Counted from the stretch's first letter, positions 32,070 to 45,229 are shown. The stretch: 64,000 nucleotides of DNA from Dermanyssus gallinae (GCA_003439945.1 QVRM01005471.1:152850-216849), one strand, 5' to 3'. Notes: a model not told the origin generated them from the sequence alone. Program-made: numbers and translations.

Positions 32070-33536
32070 ATGGTATTCAATGTGAAAAGAGGACAGAAGC
32101 TTCTGCTGAGATTGGACAATCGACAGATTGAGCAAGTGAGCCAAGTGAGATTTCTGGGAGTGACATTTCAAGAAAACTGCAAATGGAACAGAGAACTCGA
32201 CATCATCAAGAAAAAGGGCGAGCGAGTGGCGAATATGCTGAAAAACGCTTGTGGAACTTCTTGGGAAATCAAACCAGATACGGCGATAAAACTAGCAGTC
32301 GCACTGTTAGGATCAAAGATTAACTATTCCCTTGGCGCAATGTCTCGATTAACAAAAAAGGACTATGGAGTTATAGACTCTGCTGTTGCTCAGTGTGGTA
32401 GAATAGCATTAGGACTTCTCTCTATGACATGTACTAAAGCTGTGTTGTCAGAGTGCGGTATTATGCCCGCGGAATTAAATAGACAATTCATCTTGGAATG
32501 TCACCTTCTGAGACTGTGCCGCAGCAGGCACAGCCTCATCTTGAGTATATTTGAGAAAAGGGTGAATACCATGACCTCCAGGCTACTACGGGACTCAGAC
32601 TCGTTTCGAGAACCTCGGCTGGTACCGGGGTCTCATGTATTTGACGTCTCGACAGTCAAATACTTGTCGACTCGGCTGTCAATAGAAGGTATATCATCGA
32701 AAAAGAGCCAACACGAGAGTGAACTACGAGCTGCGAGTGAGGTCCATTTGGGCAACATATCAGTGGATAGCGCACAGATATACTTCACGGACGGATCGGT
32801 GGATGGAGCTGCGGGAGGAGCAGGTGTTTTCCGAATCAACGACAACATGGAGATCAGCAAGCATATCATCAACTGCAGCAGTTCAACTTCGGCCGAGCTG
32901 GTAGCAATATCTGAAGCATTGCTGCAGGAACTGAAGGAGCCATCAAATAAAAGGGTCGTGATCGTCAGTGACTCGCGTGCCGCCATCTCGAGCATTCGGG
33001 CTGCAGATCCGTCAGGACCCGCCTCATCTCTAGTGGAATCTATCATCAAGGTGATAAGTTATCTAGGCCAACCTGTGGAGCTACAGTGGGCACCCTCCCA
33101 TGTAGGCATTTACGGAAACGAGGTGGCTGATGCACTCGCGAAACGAGGTCTGCTTGCAAACAAAGGAGAAGTAGCAATATCCCTTGGTAAAACTGTGTTA
33201 AAGGCTAGGAAAGAAGCCCTAGATAAGCACTATGAGACTTGGATGAGGCAGGGAACTACAACTAAAAGGGACACGATGCAGATTGCACCACGGCGAAAAA
33301 GCTTGATGATGATGCCCTGTTCCAGAAGAGAAGCGGTTACTATTCACAGGCTACGTTGCGCTAAAGGGATGACGCAGAGCACCAGGTTCCACATCAAAGT
33401 TGCGCAAAGCCCGCTATGTGATGTATGTTTTGTACACGATGATGTATTGCATGTCCTAGATAAATGTAAAAAATACGATACTGAGCGGAAAGTATGGGAG
33501 AACGCTGTAGCTGCTGATCAAGTCGATGCAAGCTAA
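32070..33536 (+). pseudogene. RT thumb and RNase H domain of I-like element, unit 1
   Basis: A long, undamaged 488-residue frame. It begins in the RT palm/thumb (VRFLGVTFQENCKWNRELD), then a connection, then an RNase H with FTDGSVDGAAGGAG, SSTSAELVAISEALL, VVIVSDSRAAISSI and WAPSHVGIYGNEVADALA. The Asp, Glu, Asp and His/Asp catalytic residues are all present. A C-terminal knuckle CDVCFVHDDVLHVLDKC follows. The frame ends in VDAS and a stop at 33534-33536. It is not a gene on its own: the start codon is internal and the upstream RT half is broken. Confidence 0.8.
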
Positions 33537-33664
33537 CTTACTATTCGTATGAAAGACCAATAGGGCTGACAGGCAGTCAAATGTGACGTGCTCTGGGTTT
33601 CTGAGATGAAACCCTCAATTGTAATTACTGTTACAATAAACTCTAATAAAAAAATTAAAAAAAA

Positions 33665-34840
33665 AGCTTGCCCAGACCGTTGGTGCTCAAAAGTGGAAAA
33701 GTGTGGTCAACATGGGGGATTTTAACGCTGCTAAGGCACTTTGCGGTCGATGGGGTCAACGACCGAAAAAGCCCGGACGCTGCAATAGTAAGTGGTCGAA
33801 AATAATTTAACGATTTTAAATGATGGAACGGTGCCCACATTTCGCCTGGAAAACCAGACGGCTCTTATCGACCTCACTATGGTTAACGAAGTGACTCTCC
33901 ATCTGGTAGAGGAGTAGCGGTACATCTTCTCACTCTCACGGCCCCCAAAGATTCTGTCATCCCGCCAACGGGTACGCAAGGATGGCAGGGACGCAGGCTG
34001 GACAGGAGAAGACTATGTGCCGAAATTGACAAGGCTTGCTGTACGCTTGGGGAAAGGGGGTTGATGAGCACCAGCTCTCTGTCCTGTTCATCTTAGCGTG
34101 TAAAAAGTTTCTCGAATGGAGGCGGACGGGGCATCATACGCCGTATGGCCTATACGTTTTGGTAAAACGATGAAATCGCGGAGAGGAGAAACGTATGTAA
34201 CAGGCGCAACCGGGCATACGTATGGACTTATAGTTAGTTAGCCAAAACAGGGGAAGAACGAGGGGACGATGATAGAAGCTGTTGCTTGAGCCGAATCCCA
34301 ACTTGCTTAGCACAGGGCCTCCAGAACAAGACTCCAAGGACTCATCGCCAAGAGTAAGCTCGAGCGTGGAAAAGCTCATAAAGGCAACCGAGAAGGACGT
34401 GTGAGGCCAGCCCTACCGGATTGTTATGTAGAGGCTCCCGAGATCTTCGTCCAGGATGCCTCCCGGACGTATTGCAGGAGATTGTTAAAACTCTTTATCC
34501 CACGCAGCCGAGAAAAGGCACGGCGAATTTCGACGTAGACCCCGATGACATGCCGGAATTATGCTGGAAGAGGTCGAACGGGCCCGGGAAAAACTTGCCT
34601 TTGGCAAGACCCCCGGCCCGGTCGGCGTTCTCCCCAACGGTAATAAAGATGTTTGTCAGAAGGTGGCCGAGGGTTTTAAAAACCTTCATGACTACACTTC
34701 TGAGGGAGGGAAGACTCCTAATGACCTGGAAACGGGCCAGTCTTGTGCTGGTTCCAAAGCCCGGAAAAGGCCTAGAAGAGGGAAAGCGTTGGCGTGATGA
34801 TAGAGGACGGCTTAGTTTACCGTCTCAACGAGGGGAAAGA
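33665..34840 (+). mobile_element. R1-clade fragment (EN to RT), unit 1
   Basis: Starts right after the A-rich tail of the I-like element with the endonuclease motif MGDFNAAKALCGRWG, then NQTALIDLTMVNEVTLHLVE (with an in-frame stop where unit 2 has Trp), a linker, motif 0 EKLAFGKTPGPVGVLPNG, and RT up to LVYRLNEGK. It is cut off there by the duplication junction. Confidence 0.7.
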
Positions 34841-34963
34841 CGTCAAGAACGGTGATACGTTTTCGACGCGGAAGGTTCTACTGGACTTTGCTGGCATCCA
34901 TTAGGTTTTGAACACTCAAGCATCCTCGCTAGATAATCAATTATATAACTTCGGTCCTGGAAT

Positions 34964-37900
34964 TGGAGTTAAATTTTAGCAAACATAATTGAGAGGTCGC
35001 CACCCCCTTTCAGAAAGAGGCTGGACTCGACAACGGTCGCTCTAGACCTAGAAGGCCCGCAAGGTCCGCCCAGCCAAACAGCGGTCCCAGCACTGACAGA
35101 ATCAGGGACCGTGCAAAACGGCAACGCATATGCTAGGCACACCCTTTCGGCGCTGACGACGGGTCGAAAGCGCTCGAACGATGACATCTCGCCGAAGACA
35201 AACAAGCCTAAGCGAGTCGACACAGCCTGCGCATCGGAACTGAATGCAGCCTTAAATATTATAGAGTCGGATATCACAAGAATAATAGAGTTTTGCAAAA
35301 CGAAGTATAACAAGTTGGAGCTAAAGGAGATATCTTGAACCCCGACCTGCAAATTCAAAAGCTCAAGTCGGCAATAGACGCCATAAAGCTGGCCCTGTGT
35401 GACGTGCGGCTTGAGGCTGAGGAAGAGGTCGGGCTTCTGTCTAGACCCCTGAACGCTACAAACCGTGATGGAAATGAGGTGCGGGAATATACGCCCTTAG
35501 TCCATAGATTCCGGAGCGATATGCGTCCGCGACGCTACCGCCGATCCAGCAACACCACAACCTGGACGAAAAGATCGCCGCAAAGACGTTCAATAACTTC
35601 GAAGCACTTCTAAAGCTCTACTGGCCCCCAGAGGCGCTTGAAAGGGTCTCCTTAGAGCACGACCGTTCCTAGAGCGTTGCGGAGACTGCTAGTGAGCGCC
35701 GAGGCTAAATCGGACGCACCGGTCATGGCACTCCGCACAGCGGAGTTCTCCTCCCTACCGGCACTGCTGAAGCACCCGCCCAGAACGGCCGCAATGCTAC
35801 ATACCTATGAGTCATCGGATATCCTCTCCGGTCTCACCGGCAGAGAAAGTGGTGCGCGCCAAGGCAGAGAAAGAAGAGACGGCTCAAAGGCTATGCATGG
35901 GCCTGTGTTTGCTGTCAAAGCCAAATGTCGTAATTGCTAAGCTTGACATCAAACTTGCTGGCCTACTGCAGGAGGTAAAGCGTCTAAAGAGGAGATTCAA
36001 GAAACATGGCTGGCTGTCCGATTACTCGATGTTGGCATCAGTGATAAAAGAGATAAATTCATACTCTGCTGACTTGCGGACTTGAAGAGAAGTTCATCAA
36101 ACAGCTAGGCGTCAACACAGGGTTAGGAGAGGCATGGAGTTGGATTAAGTCAACGGCCGAAACCCAACCAAAATGTCCGCTGTTTGCAGTCTGTCGATCA
36201 ACGGGAAAGTCATTGCAAACTATACTCAATGATATGCTTGACGGGGCAATAAAAACAGCGGCCACGCCCGACACAGGAGAAGCTCCAGGTAGTGTCACTG
36301 AACCGCCTGCACAGCGCACATGCGATGAAAACGCTACTGATACTGATTGCGATTTCACAAGGTGGCTAGATCTGGCATTGGCCACTGCCAACGCAAGAAG
36401 TGCCCTGGGCCCCAATGGCATCAGCAACAAGCAACTGAGGTCACTGGACAATACCGGGAGAGACCTTCTTCTTCGTGATCTCAATGCTATTCTCAAAAGA
36501 GGAGAAATTCCAACTGAGTGGAAAACTGGGGAAGGGGTACCAATTCTGAAACAAGGTAGACCGCGATCACAATTAGGCTCATATAGGGTGATAGTCAAAA
36601 CGTCCCATGTCGGAAAGATTTTGGAACGCATGATTCTCCGCCGCTTGCTTACATTATTACAGAATAAGGGAACATTAACGGATAATATGTCTGCCTATTG
36701 GCCACTACGATCGGCCCAAGATAATATTCTGGATCTAGCTACTGATATCGAAGAAGCAGTCGCCAGAGGGTATCATGTCATGACCGTGTTCTTCGATGTC
36801 GAAGGAGCCTATAACAACCTTGATCACACTGCCGTTGTCACTAATTTGCTAAAAGCAGGATTGAAACCTAGTAGCGCTATCTTCAAATTGATTGTGACTT
36901 TCCTGAAAGATCGTAGCATGTCAATCCGGTGCAAGGGAACACACACGGAGGTAAAGACTCTGGGTAATGTCGGCCTTCCTCAGGGAGGAGTACTTTCTCT
37001 CTGAGGAAGGCCGATGTTGTTGTTCTGTTTGTCATGACACTAGCTGGGCTGGCTGATGTCATACCGGAGCATTTTAAGTTGTCTCAATACTCTGACGATG
37101 GTGCACTTTGGATTCGCCTCAAGGGTCGCACGATTAATCCAATCGCAGTGATGGAACTGCAACTGACCTTAAAAAAATCGTATCGTCCTTAGGAGCTCTG
37201 GGACTCTCCATTGAGCCTTGTAAAACCAAGAGCATGGTATTCAATGTGAAAAGAGGACAGAAGCTTCTGCTGAGATTGGACAATCGACAGATTGAGCAAG
37301 TGAGCCAGGTGAGATTTCTGGGAGTGACATTTCAAGAAAACTGCAAATGGAACAGAGAACTCGACATCATCAAGAAAAAGGGCGAGCGAGTGGCGAATAT
37401 GCTGAAAAACGCTTGTGGAACTTCTTGGGAAATCAAACCAGATACGGCGATAAAACTAGCAGTCGCACTGTTAGGATCAAAGATTAACTATTCCCTTGGC
37501 GCAATGTCTCGATTAACAAAAAAGGACTATGGAGTTATAGACTCTGCTGTTGCTCAGTGTGGTAGAATAGCATTAGGACTTCTCTCTATGACATGTACTA
37601 AAGCTGTGTTGTCAGAGTGCGGTATTATGCCCGCGGAATTAAATAGACAATTCATCTTGGAATGTCACCTTCTGAGACTGTGCCGCAGCAGGCACAGCCT
37701 CATCTTGAGTATATTTGAGAAAAGGGTGAATACCATGACCTCCAGGCTACTACGGGACTCAGACTCGTTTCGAGAACCTCGGCTGGTACCGGGGTCTCAT
37801 GTATTTGACGTCTCGACAGTCAAATACTTGTCGACTCGGCTGTCAATAGAAGGTATATCATCGAAAAAGAGCCAACACGAGAGTGAACTACGAGCTGCGA

Positions 37901-38827
37901 GTGAGGTCCATTTGGGCAACATATCAGTGGATAGCGCACAGATATACTTCACGGACGGATCGGTGGATGGAGCTGCGGGAGGAGCAGGTGTTTTCCGAAT
38001 CAACGACAACATGGAGATCAGCAAGCATATCATCAACTGCAGCAGTTCAACTTCGGCCGAGCTGGTAGCAATATCTGAAGCATTGCTGCAGGAACTGAAG
38101 GAGCCATCAAATAAAAGGGTCGTGATCGTCAGTGACTCGCGTGCCGCCATCTCGAGCATTCGGGCTGCAGATCCGTCAGGACCCGCCTCATCTCTAGTGG
38201 AATCTATCATCAAGGTGATAAGTTATCTAGGCCAACCTGTGGAGCTACAGTGGGCACCCTCCCATGTAGGCATTTACGGAAACGAGGTGGCTGATGCACT
38301 CGCGAAACGAGGTCTGCTTGCAAACAAAGGAGAAGTAGCAATATCCCTTGGTAAAACTGTGTTAAAGGCTAGGAAAGAAGCCCTAGATAAGCACTATGAG
38401 ACTTGGAGGAGGCAGGGAACTACAACTAAAAGGGACACGATGCAGATTGCACCACGGCGAAAAAGCTTGATGATGATGCCCTGTTCCAGAAGAGAAGCGG
38501 TTACTATTCACAGGCTACGTTGCGCTAAAGGGATGACGCAGAGCACCAGGTTCCACATTAAAGTTGCGCAAAGCCCGCTATGTGATGTATGTTTTGTACA
38601 CGATGATGTATTGCATGTCCTAGATAAATGTAAAAAATTACGATACTGAGCGGAAAGTATGGGAGAACGCTGTAGCTGCTGATCAAGTCGATGCAAGCTA
38701 ACTTACTATTCGTATGAAAGACCAATAGGGCTGACAGGCAGTCAAATGTGACGTGCTCTGGGTTTCTGAGATGAAACCCTCAATTGTAATTACTGTTACA
38801 ATAAACTCTAATAAAAAAATTAAAAAA
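34964..38827 (+). mobile_element. I-like non-LTR retrotransposon, unit 2 copy
   Basis: Near-identical to the copy in unit 1, with the same missing endonuclease, the same inverted duplication at motif B (36970-37014) and the same A-rich tail. The differences are point substitutions and one inserted T. Confidence 0.75.
37234..38649 (+). pseudogene. RT thumb and RNase H of I-like element, unit 2, frameshifted C-terminus
   Basis: 471-residue frame identical in layout to its unit 1 partner. An extra T in an A-run near 38639 changes the end to KCKKLRY and a stop, losing the last residues. RNase H catalytic residues are intact. The unit 2 RT N-terminal half is at 36213-37004. Confidence 0.8.
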
Positions 38828-38829
38828 AA

Positions 38830-40720
38830 AGCTTGCCCAGACCGTTGGTGCTCAAAAGTGGAAAAGTGTGGCCATCATGGGGGATTTTAACGCTGCTAAG
38901 GCACTTTGCGGTCGATGGGGTCAACGACCGAAAAAGCCCGGTGCCCACATTTCGCCTGGAAAACCAGACGGCTCTTATCGACCTCACTATGGTTAACGAA
39001 GTGACTCTCCATCTGGTAGAGGAGTGGCGGTACATCTTCTCACTCTCACGGCCCCCAAAGATTCTGTCATCCCGCCAACGGGTACGCAAGGATGGCAGGG
39101 ACGCAGGCTGGACAGGAGAAGACTATGTGCCGAAATTGACAAGGCTTGCTGTACGCTTGGGGAAAGGGGGTTGATGAGCACCAGCTCTCTGTCCTGTTCA
39201 TCTTAGCGTGTAAAAAGTTTCTCGAATGGAGGCGGACGGGGCATCATACGCCGTATGGCCTATACGTTTTGGTAAAACGATGAAATCGCGGAGAGGAGAA
39301 ACGTATGTAACAGGCGCAACCGGGCATACGTATGGACTTATAGTTAGTTAGCCAAAACAGGGGAAGAACGAGGGGACGATGATAGAAGCTGTTGCTTGAG
39401 CCGAATCCCAACTTGCTTAGCACAGGGCCTCCAGAACAAGACTCCAAGGACTCATCGCCAAGAGTAAGCTCGAGCGTGGAAAAGCTCATAAAGGCAACCG
39501 AGAAGGACGTGTGAGGCCAGCCCTACCGGATTGTTATGTAGAGGCTCCCGAGACCTTCGTCCAGGATGCCTCCCGGACGTATTGCAGGAGATTGTTAAAA
39601 CTCTTTATCCCACGCAGCCGAGAAAAGGCACGGCGAATTTCGACGTAGACCCCGATGACATGCCGGAATTATGCTGGAAGAGGTCGAACGGGCCCGGGAA
39701 AAACTTGCCCTTGGCAAGGCCCCCGGCCCGGTCGGCGTTCTCCCCAACGGTAATAAAGATGTTTGTCAGAAGGTGGCCGAGGGTTTTAAAAACCTTCATG
39801 ACTACACTTCTGAGGGAGGGAAGACTCCTAATGACCTGGAAACGGGCCAGTCTTGTGCTGGTTCCAAAGCCCGGAAAAGGCCTAGAAGAGGGAAAGCGTT
39901 GGCGTGATGATAGAGGACGGCTTAGTTTACCGTCTCAACGAGGGGAATGACGCCAAGGGAAGGCTGTCGGAGACTCAGTACGGATTTCGGAAAAGTCGTT
40001 CTGCGCTCTGAGTCCAAAAGAATATACTGGAACGAACGGGTTATGAGACCGCGAAGGCCTTTTAAACGAGAGGTTTCGTGCTGCTTATTCTCCTGGATGT
40101 CAAAAACGCCATTAACACAATGAACTGAGAAGTAATTGTGAAGATGATTAAGAGTAAGAGAAATTTCGCTTAACTACCTATTTCATCCTACCTTAGGTCA
40201 GGTTACAGGATGAGGATTAAACAGGCGTACAGTCGCATCTGTGTGGTGAGCCGGACGACGCAGAGCACACGGTTCTGCGCTTCAAAACTCTTAGGGCAGC
40301 ACGGCACACAATTTCCACCGCCGTGAGGGCCTCTACGATCACATAAAAATGTCGGCGGAGGCGTGGAAAAAGTCGACGAACTAGCTCGACGCCATTTTGA
40401 CACTTAAGGCGGCCCTGGAAATAAAACAGGAGGGAGAAGTTTAAGCGATAAAATGGTCGAGACGAAGTACCCAGGGGTGAGCATCCGGGCCCTCGGGGTC
40501 TCCACTCACCTTCTCAGGTCGGTCCAACTTGGTATTGATCTCGCCCATTCGAACTAACCACATGGTGGTGCGGAAGAAGGCCAAGAGCAGACGGCGCGGT
40601 TACGCCTCTCCCGTGGTTTCGAAGTAATGCCAAAGCAATACTAAGCCTGGGAGAAGGGAAGGAATACCGTTAGTGGGTTTGTGAGTCCCACACTAGTGAC
40701 GCTAGCTGCTCGTGACGTCT
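38830..40720 (+). mobile_element. R1-clade element (EN to 3' UTR), unit 2 and beyond
   Basis: Contains GDFNAAKALCGRWG, EKLALGKAPGPVGVLPNG (motif 0), LSETQYGFRKSRSAL (motif 2, about 39968-40012), FVLLILLDVKNAINTMN (motif A, about 40074-40125), then a large deletion to the C-terminal knuckle CGEPDDAEHTVLRF (about 40242) and MSAEAWKKSTN..DAILTLK (about 40350). The 3' UTR ends in GGTTTCGAAGTAATGCC and CCCACACTAGTGACGCTAG, shared with other R1 copies here. Several stops are present. Confidence 0.7.
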
Positions 40721-41195
40721 AAGAGCACAAGTGCAACAACTCAGCTTGCGAGACATTTTTCGGCAATAACCATTGACTGAAATCAACACATGGTTGGTAA
40801 TCAGTCTGCCGGAGAGCTAGGGCTCGCTTAAACCGTACGTATGTAGTTCTTTGTCGATACGTACCTTACTTAATACATGTTATTTTTGTTGCTACTGTGC
40901 TTTTGGTCTCGAAAAAGTACTCGAGTCTATCTGATAGAATCCACAAGAGTATCTTGTAGGGACAACAATGTCTGCTTTAAATGTTCGTTTCTTATTATAT
41001 TGTTTCCCGCCGCATTGCCTCTAGGCGCATTTTGCCCTGACGAATGATTGTGATTGTGACTGCACGAACGACCTATTCCTGTGCATATTCTGTATCTTTG
41101 TCCCAATGCCTATTGTAAAATATTATTTCTTTCGAAATGGTATCGGCTTCCAGTAGCACATTAGCAAAGTACTTAATCAGTGGCCTAGTATCCAT
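40721..41195. other. Unassigned spacer between R1 and BEL/Pao remnants
   Basis: No supported feature. Confidence 0.4.
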
Positions 41196-41199
41196 GAGG

Positions 41200-44100
41200 C
41201 ACTGCCGTTTTCTTTTCTGTTTTAGACACTTGTGTGAATGTTCCTCTGGTTTCTGCAACAACGTATTTTTTTCCTTTCTCGATTTTGACGCGAAACCATT
41301 GCATTTTTTTTATCAGGTTTACCACTGGCGCCACAGTGCTACATTTGACCGACCCGCTGAACAACCAACATTCTATCTCCTTTATAAAGTCCAGAAATGC
41401 GTTGGTTCGTTCTAAGTTTACCTCGTCCCACCTCGCGCTAAAATCCTTAGCCAGAATTATTGTTGCAAGAGATGTCGCCATTGGGGAATATTTATCAGAG
41501 AGCTATTCGTTATTTATTTCAAATGTATAGTAACTTTGAGATAATCGTTACGGGTGTGTTTACAAATATGCTGGCACTGCCAAAGATACAAAAAGTATCA
41601 GACTTAAGTTGCTTTAACGAGTTGTTAGCAAAACTCAATAGTTAAACAATGACGTTGGACACCACCAATTATGAATCTATTAATTAGTTATACAGGTATG
41701 ATGTATTCAGAATAGCTCCGCTCATTGCTTGATCAACTTCTTATCTGGCGTCAATTGAAGACAATTACGACCTCAGTGCCGTCGATCTAATGGCACCAGT
41801 TCCCTCGCTTGCTGTCACAGCCTAGCTGCAGCCGAGCAGTGGGTCATCCAATTCAATCATCTGTGCTCATTTCTCGCGAAGGAGATATGCACCGGCGAAC
41901 AGCAAATGCGGCTTAGTCATTTGCTGTTCCCCGGTGGTGAAATGATGGTTCACAACAGCCACAGCACTGGAAGGGTGGCGGCTGTCAAGGCCAGGGTTCA
42001 TTAAGCGCGATGCTGTAACCGAACCGTCGCGATAACGGATCCGACAACAACGGCTTGCCTGTTCCTCCGCCTCATGGCAATCACAAAAAGTGCAGTTTGT
42101 CGTCCGTCAACACAAATAACAGAGATAAAAAGCATAAGCCATGTTTATTCTAGAAGGGTCCTCATTACCATCATCCCTGCAAGCAGGATATATCACTGGC
42201 TAACCGCATACAAATTATTGATGTGGCGGGATTATGCAGACGCTGTCTGAAATCAGGCCACATTTCTGCCTCGTGCCAGGCAAATATAGCTTGCGCAAAA
42301 TCTAGCTTCAATAACCATTTCACCATTTTCTGATCTAAGAACGCTCACCAAGCACTGGCCGCTTTTACTGATGCTCCCTGCTTCCGTCTGGTTATGCTTT
42401 GATCGAAGACGTCTAAACAAAGAAGTCCGTCACAGTCGAACTTATCCTTGACACTGGCTCTCAGCGAACGTACATCAACCACATAGCTCTTATAATATAC
42501 GGAAAAGTGTGGTCATAGATTGGGCCCAAGAGCCAAAAGGGTCATTGATTATCGGTGAATTGTTCAGTGCTTTGGACATGGCACACATAACAGATGGTTC
42601 TTCCATAAAGAGGGTGAATGATACTTTGACAGTATTGCTCACCAAGATAGGGTCGCTGCCGTCACTCTTTTCATCCCACGCACTGATTATATGAGTATGT
42701 TGTTTATTTCAATCTTATTACAGGATTTTTAAAAGTTGAATTATGTGGGTATTCAACAACGGAGTTGTCTAAATCAATGATAAAATTAGATAACCTCACA
42801 AGTAGTTTTAAGAAAAGCGTTATACAGAATACGTTTACAGGGCGTTACTTGTGGCGACTGAAACTCGACTACGCAGAAGTGTCTTAACTCGCCAACAATT
42901 GAGGTCCCGTCCACAGACAATTAAACTCTCTTCTTGGGAGGCTCCGGTTCAACCAAGATCTAAACACTACCCATACAAAATAAATTAATCTGTTGATCGA
43001 GAATAGCTTTGCTGGGGCACTTTCAGAAAGTGAAATTACATTGTACGTACTCCTAATCTCTCGGCCGTAAAACTGGTTAAGGAAACATACAAAACCTGTG
43101 TTAATTGTTTTTTTTGCATACCGAGGGACAGGCCTAGCGATTGTATCACCGGTGTTTCAAACCTATAACCAGCGTCTGTCAAAATTACTTAAAAAATTCA
43201 AAGACATAAGATCGTCATCGCAGCTGACATCTGCAAAGCTTACCTTACCTTGGTTGTTCACAAAGAGTATAATAGCTTGATGTGTTTCTTGTGAATTAGT
43301 GACGCAGAACTTCGACAGTCTCAGATGTTTCGCGTGACTCGTAACACATTCGGTAAAAACATACGCACAGTTAAAAAATATATAATAGAGGAAATGAGCT
43401 CATTGAATTCGTGCGTAAAGCACAACCGACAAAGCGCACGTCTATGGGGGCTGTTGCACAGCTTCATGATCCTATTGGTCGTCTTAATATCGCCATATAT
43501 CAGGCAAATGAAACTAATTTTGCAAGAAATTTACAACCAAAAACGGCCACTTGATACCTCCGCATTTGAGAACGGGTTGGACAAAGTGGTGTAGTGAATT
43601 GAAGTACTTGCAGATCTTCAAAATACATCGTTGCTACACAGCGGAACTTGATCAAATAGCATACCAGAAATTGCATGGCTTTGCCGACGCAAGCGATCGT
43701 GCAAACATGCAGAAGTGGTCTATCTGGAGAGTATCGATATAAATAGAAAAATCGGTGTAGGCCTTGTTGCAGTCAAAACTGGACTCATGCCTATCAAGGT
43801 CTTGGAGCAGATTACTATTCCGCCAACAGAGTTCGTTGTGGCGCTTTGTACAACGCGACTTGTCGGCTGTACACAGCGTAGAAAAATTCTCTGATTGGAT
43901 TCTATGAACGCTCTTCACTGGATTCACGGTGACAACCCGGACAAGCACGGGGTGTTCATTTGCAACAGAATAGAAAATATGTTAAAACTGTCTACGCCAA
44001 CTCAGTGGACACACAATGACGAAACCAGCAAACCTGCCGATTCACTTTCTCGAGGTTGCGACACAATAAAGCTAAGCAGCTCGACAATGTGGCGGAAAGA

Positions 44101-44985
44101 TCCAACATTTCTCCGACAGCAAAATAACTATTCCAAAAGTCAGCTTCCAGCAACAAGGAAGGTTTCACTCTCTATGTGCAATGCGAATCTTTAGCTTTCG
44201 ATGTCACAAAATACTCGTCTCTGACAAAAGCAATCTGGGTATACGTCACTTTAGTGGGCTAAATTCGATGAAGTACACACAGCAAAGTGCGAGCTTATTA
44301 AAATGCACAACAAATGTGTTATGTCTTAGCCAAAGCACAAAAACATGTGGCGATCCGCGTATTGCAGCCTTTAAACCATTTATTGACCATGGGGGCCTCA
44401 TCAGAATGAGGGGTCACCTACAAAATATAGTTAAACCACTTGAAGTCTGACATCCTGTTTCCCTTGCCGATAACTAGCCTTACGATTAAGGATGCACACG
44501 TGAAAAGGGTGCAAGTAGAAGGCAACTAAATTAAGGGCATAATCAACTTCAGACCTCTTACCCATATACCCGACTTACTAAGTGATAACGTACCACTAGC
44601 CCTAGTTTACTTTGTAGTTTCACTCTCCATGCGCAACGTAAACCTTTTCGGGAAAAGAAGCGGGGGCAATTTGTTCTTGGGTTCCGATTGCGCCACCCTC
44701 TGGGGATATGACACACCAGGGTGATAATCTTGTAAAGATGTGGCGGACGCGCGAAAATATTCTTGACCTATTTTGGCGCAGGTGGCGCAACAGACGGCTG
44801 GCTGCATCCGGCAATGAGCTTAGAGTTGGCTCATTGAGTGGACAGAGTTGGATGTCGTAATTATTCGTCAGGATAATGCACCAAGGCACCCAGTACAGAC
44901 TAATCTAGTGGGAAGAGAGCTAACTGATGATCTATCGTCATAGTATGACAATATTTATAAGTTCTTGTTTTGAGAACGCCTAACA
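41200..44985 (+). mobile_element. BEL/Pao LTR-retrotransposon internal region, heavily decayed
   Basis: Plus-strand motifs in Pao order: gag-like LALPKIQKVSDLSCFNELLA (about 41565-41640); a CCHC knuckle CRRCLKSGHISASC (42236-42277); an aspartic protease motif LILDTGSQRTYI (about 42441-42477); the RNase H/connection region LHGFADASDRA (about 43670) and MNALHWIHGDNPDKHGVFIC with PADSLSRGC (about 43900-44060); an integrase N-terminal region with AAFKPFIDHGGLIRMRG (about 44365); and an integrase C-terminal MWRTRENILDLFWRRW and DVVIIRQDNAPRHPV (about 44735-44900). Frames shift throughout. No LTR pair was recognised. Confidence 0.65.
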
Positions 44986-45229
44986 GGATTGTCTGAGTAA
45001 AACCTGATTTTAGTGATATTTATCGCAATCTATTCTTATTTTAATAATTGTTCATATATTTGTGGTGTACAACAAGTTTCCTTTTCCGAACGCCTCACTT
45101 GCATCGCATGAAACTCCGTGAGTGTTATGGATGGCTCAATGTTAGTTGGTATGAAGTCAAACACATAAAACCGCGCTTCTTGGAGCGGTCTGGTACAAAA
45201 TCAGACACTAAGAGCTGTCCGAAATGAAG

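Larger units (their letters stand above)
29800..33662 (+). mobile_element. I-like non-LTR retrotransposon, unit 1 copy
   Basis: Contains ORF1-like frames (about 29850-30450), an RT, and a long RNase H-bearing frame. It ends in AATAAACTCTAATAAAAAAA, an A-rich tail typical of the 3' end of a non-LTR element. The APE endonuclease expected before RT is absent, so the copy is internally deleted. RT plus a separate RNase H domain points to the I group. Confidence 0.75.
29677..34840 (+). repeat. Tandem duplication unit 1 (5164 bp)
   Basis: Direct repeat of 34841-39950. The unit holds an I-like retrotransposon followed by an R1-clade fragment running from endonuclease into RT. I counted roughly twenty substitutions between units, so identity is above 99 percent. 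Offsets between matching features are 5164 bp on the left and 5110 bp after a 55-bp deletion in unit 2. Confidence 0.95.
34841..39950 (+). repeat. Tandem duplication unit 2 (5110 bp)
   Basis: Second unit, joined head-to-tail to unit 1 at 34840/34841. Relative to unit 1 it lacks 33777-33831 (flanked by CGG on both sides) and has one extra T near 38639. Its R1 portion continues past the unit end into RT and 3' UTR, whereas in unit 1 the R1 sequence stops at the junction. Confidence 0.95.

Noticed and set aside
32633..33049. 138-residue minus-strand frame (and twin at 37797-38213)
   Set aside because: Shadow of the RNase H frame.
29677..39950. Direct repeats of 5.1 kb as a pair of long terminal repeats
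   Set aside because: The units abut each other with no internal region and contain non-LTR coding sequence. A tandem duplication explains them better.
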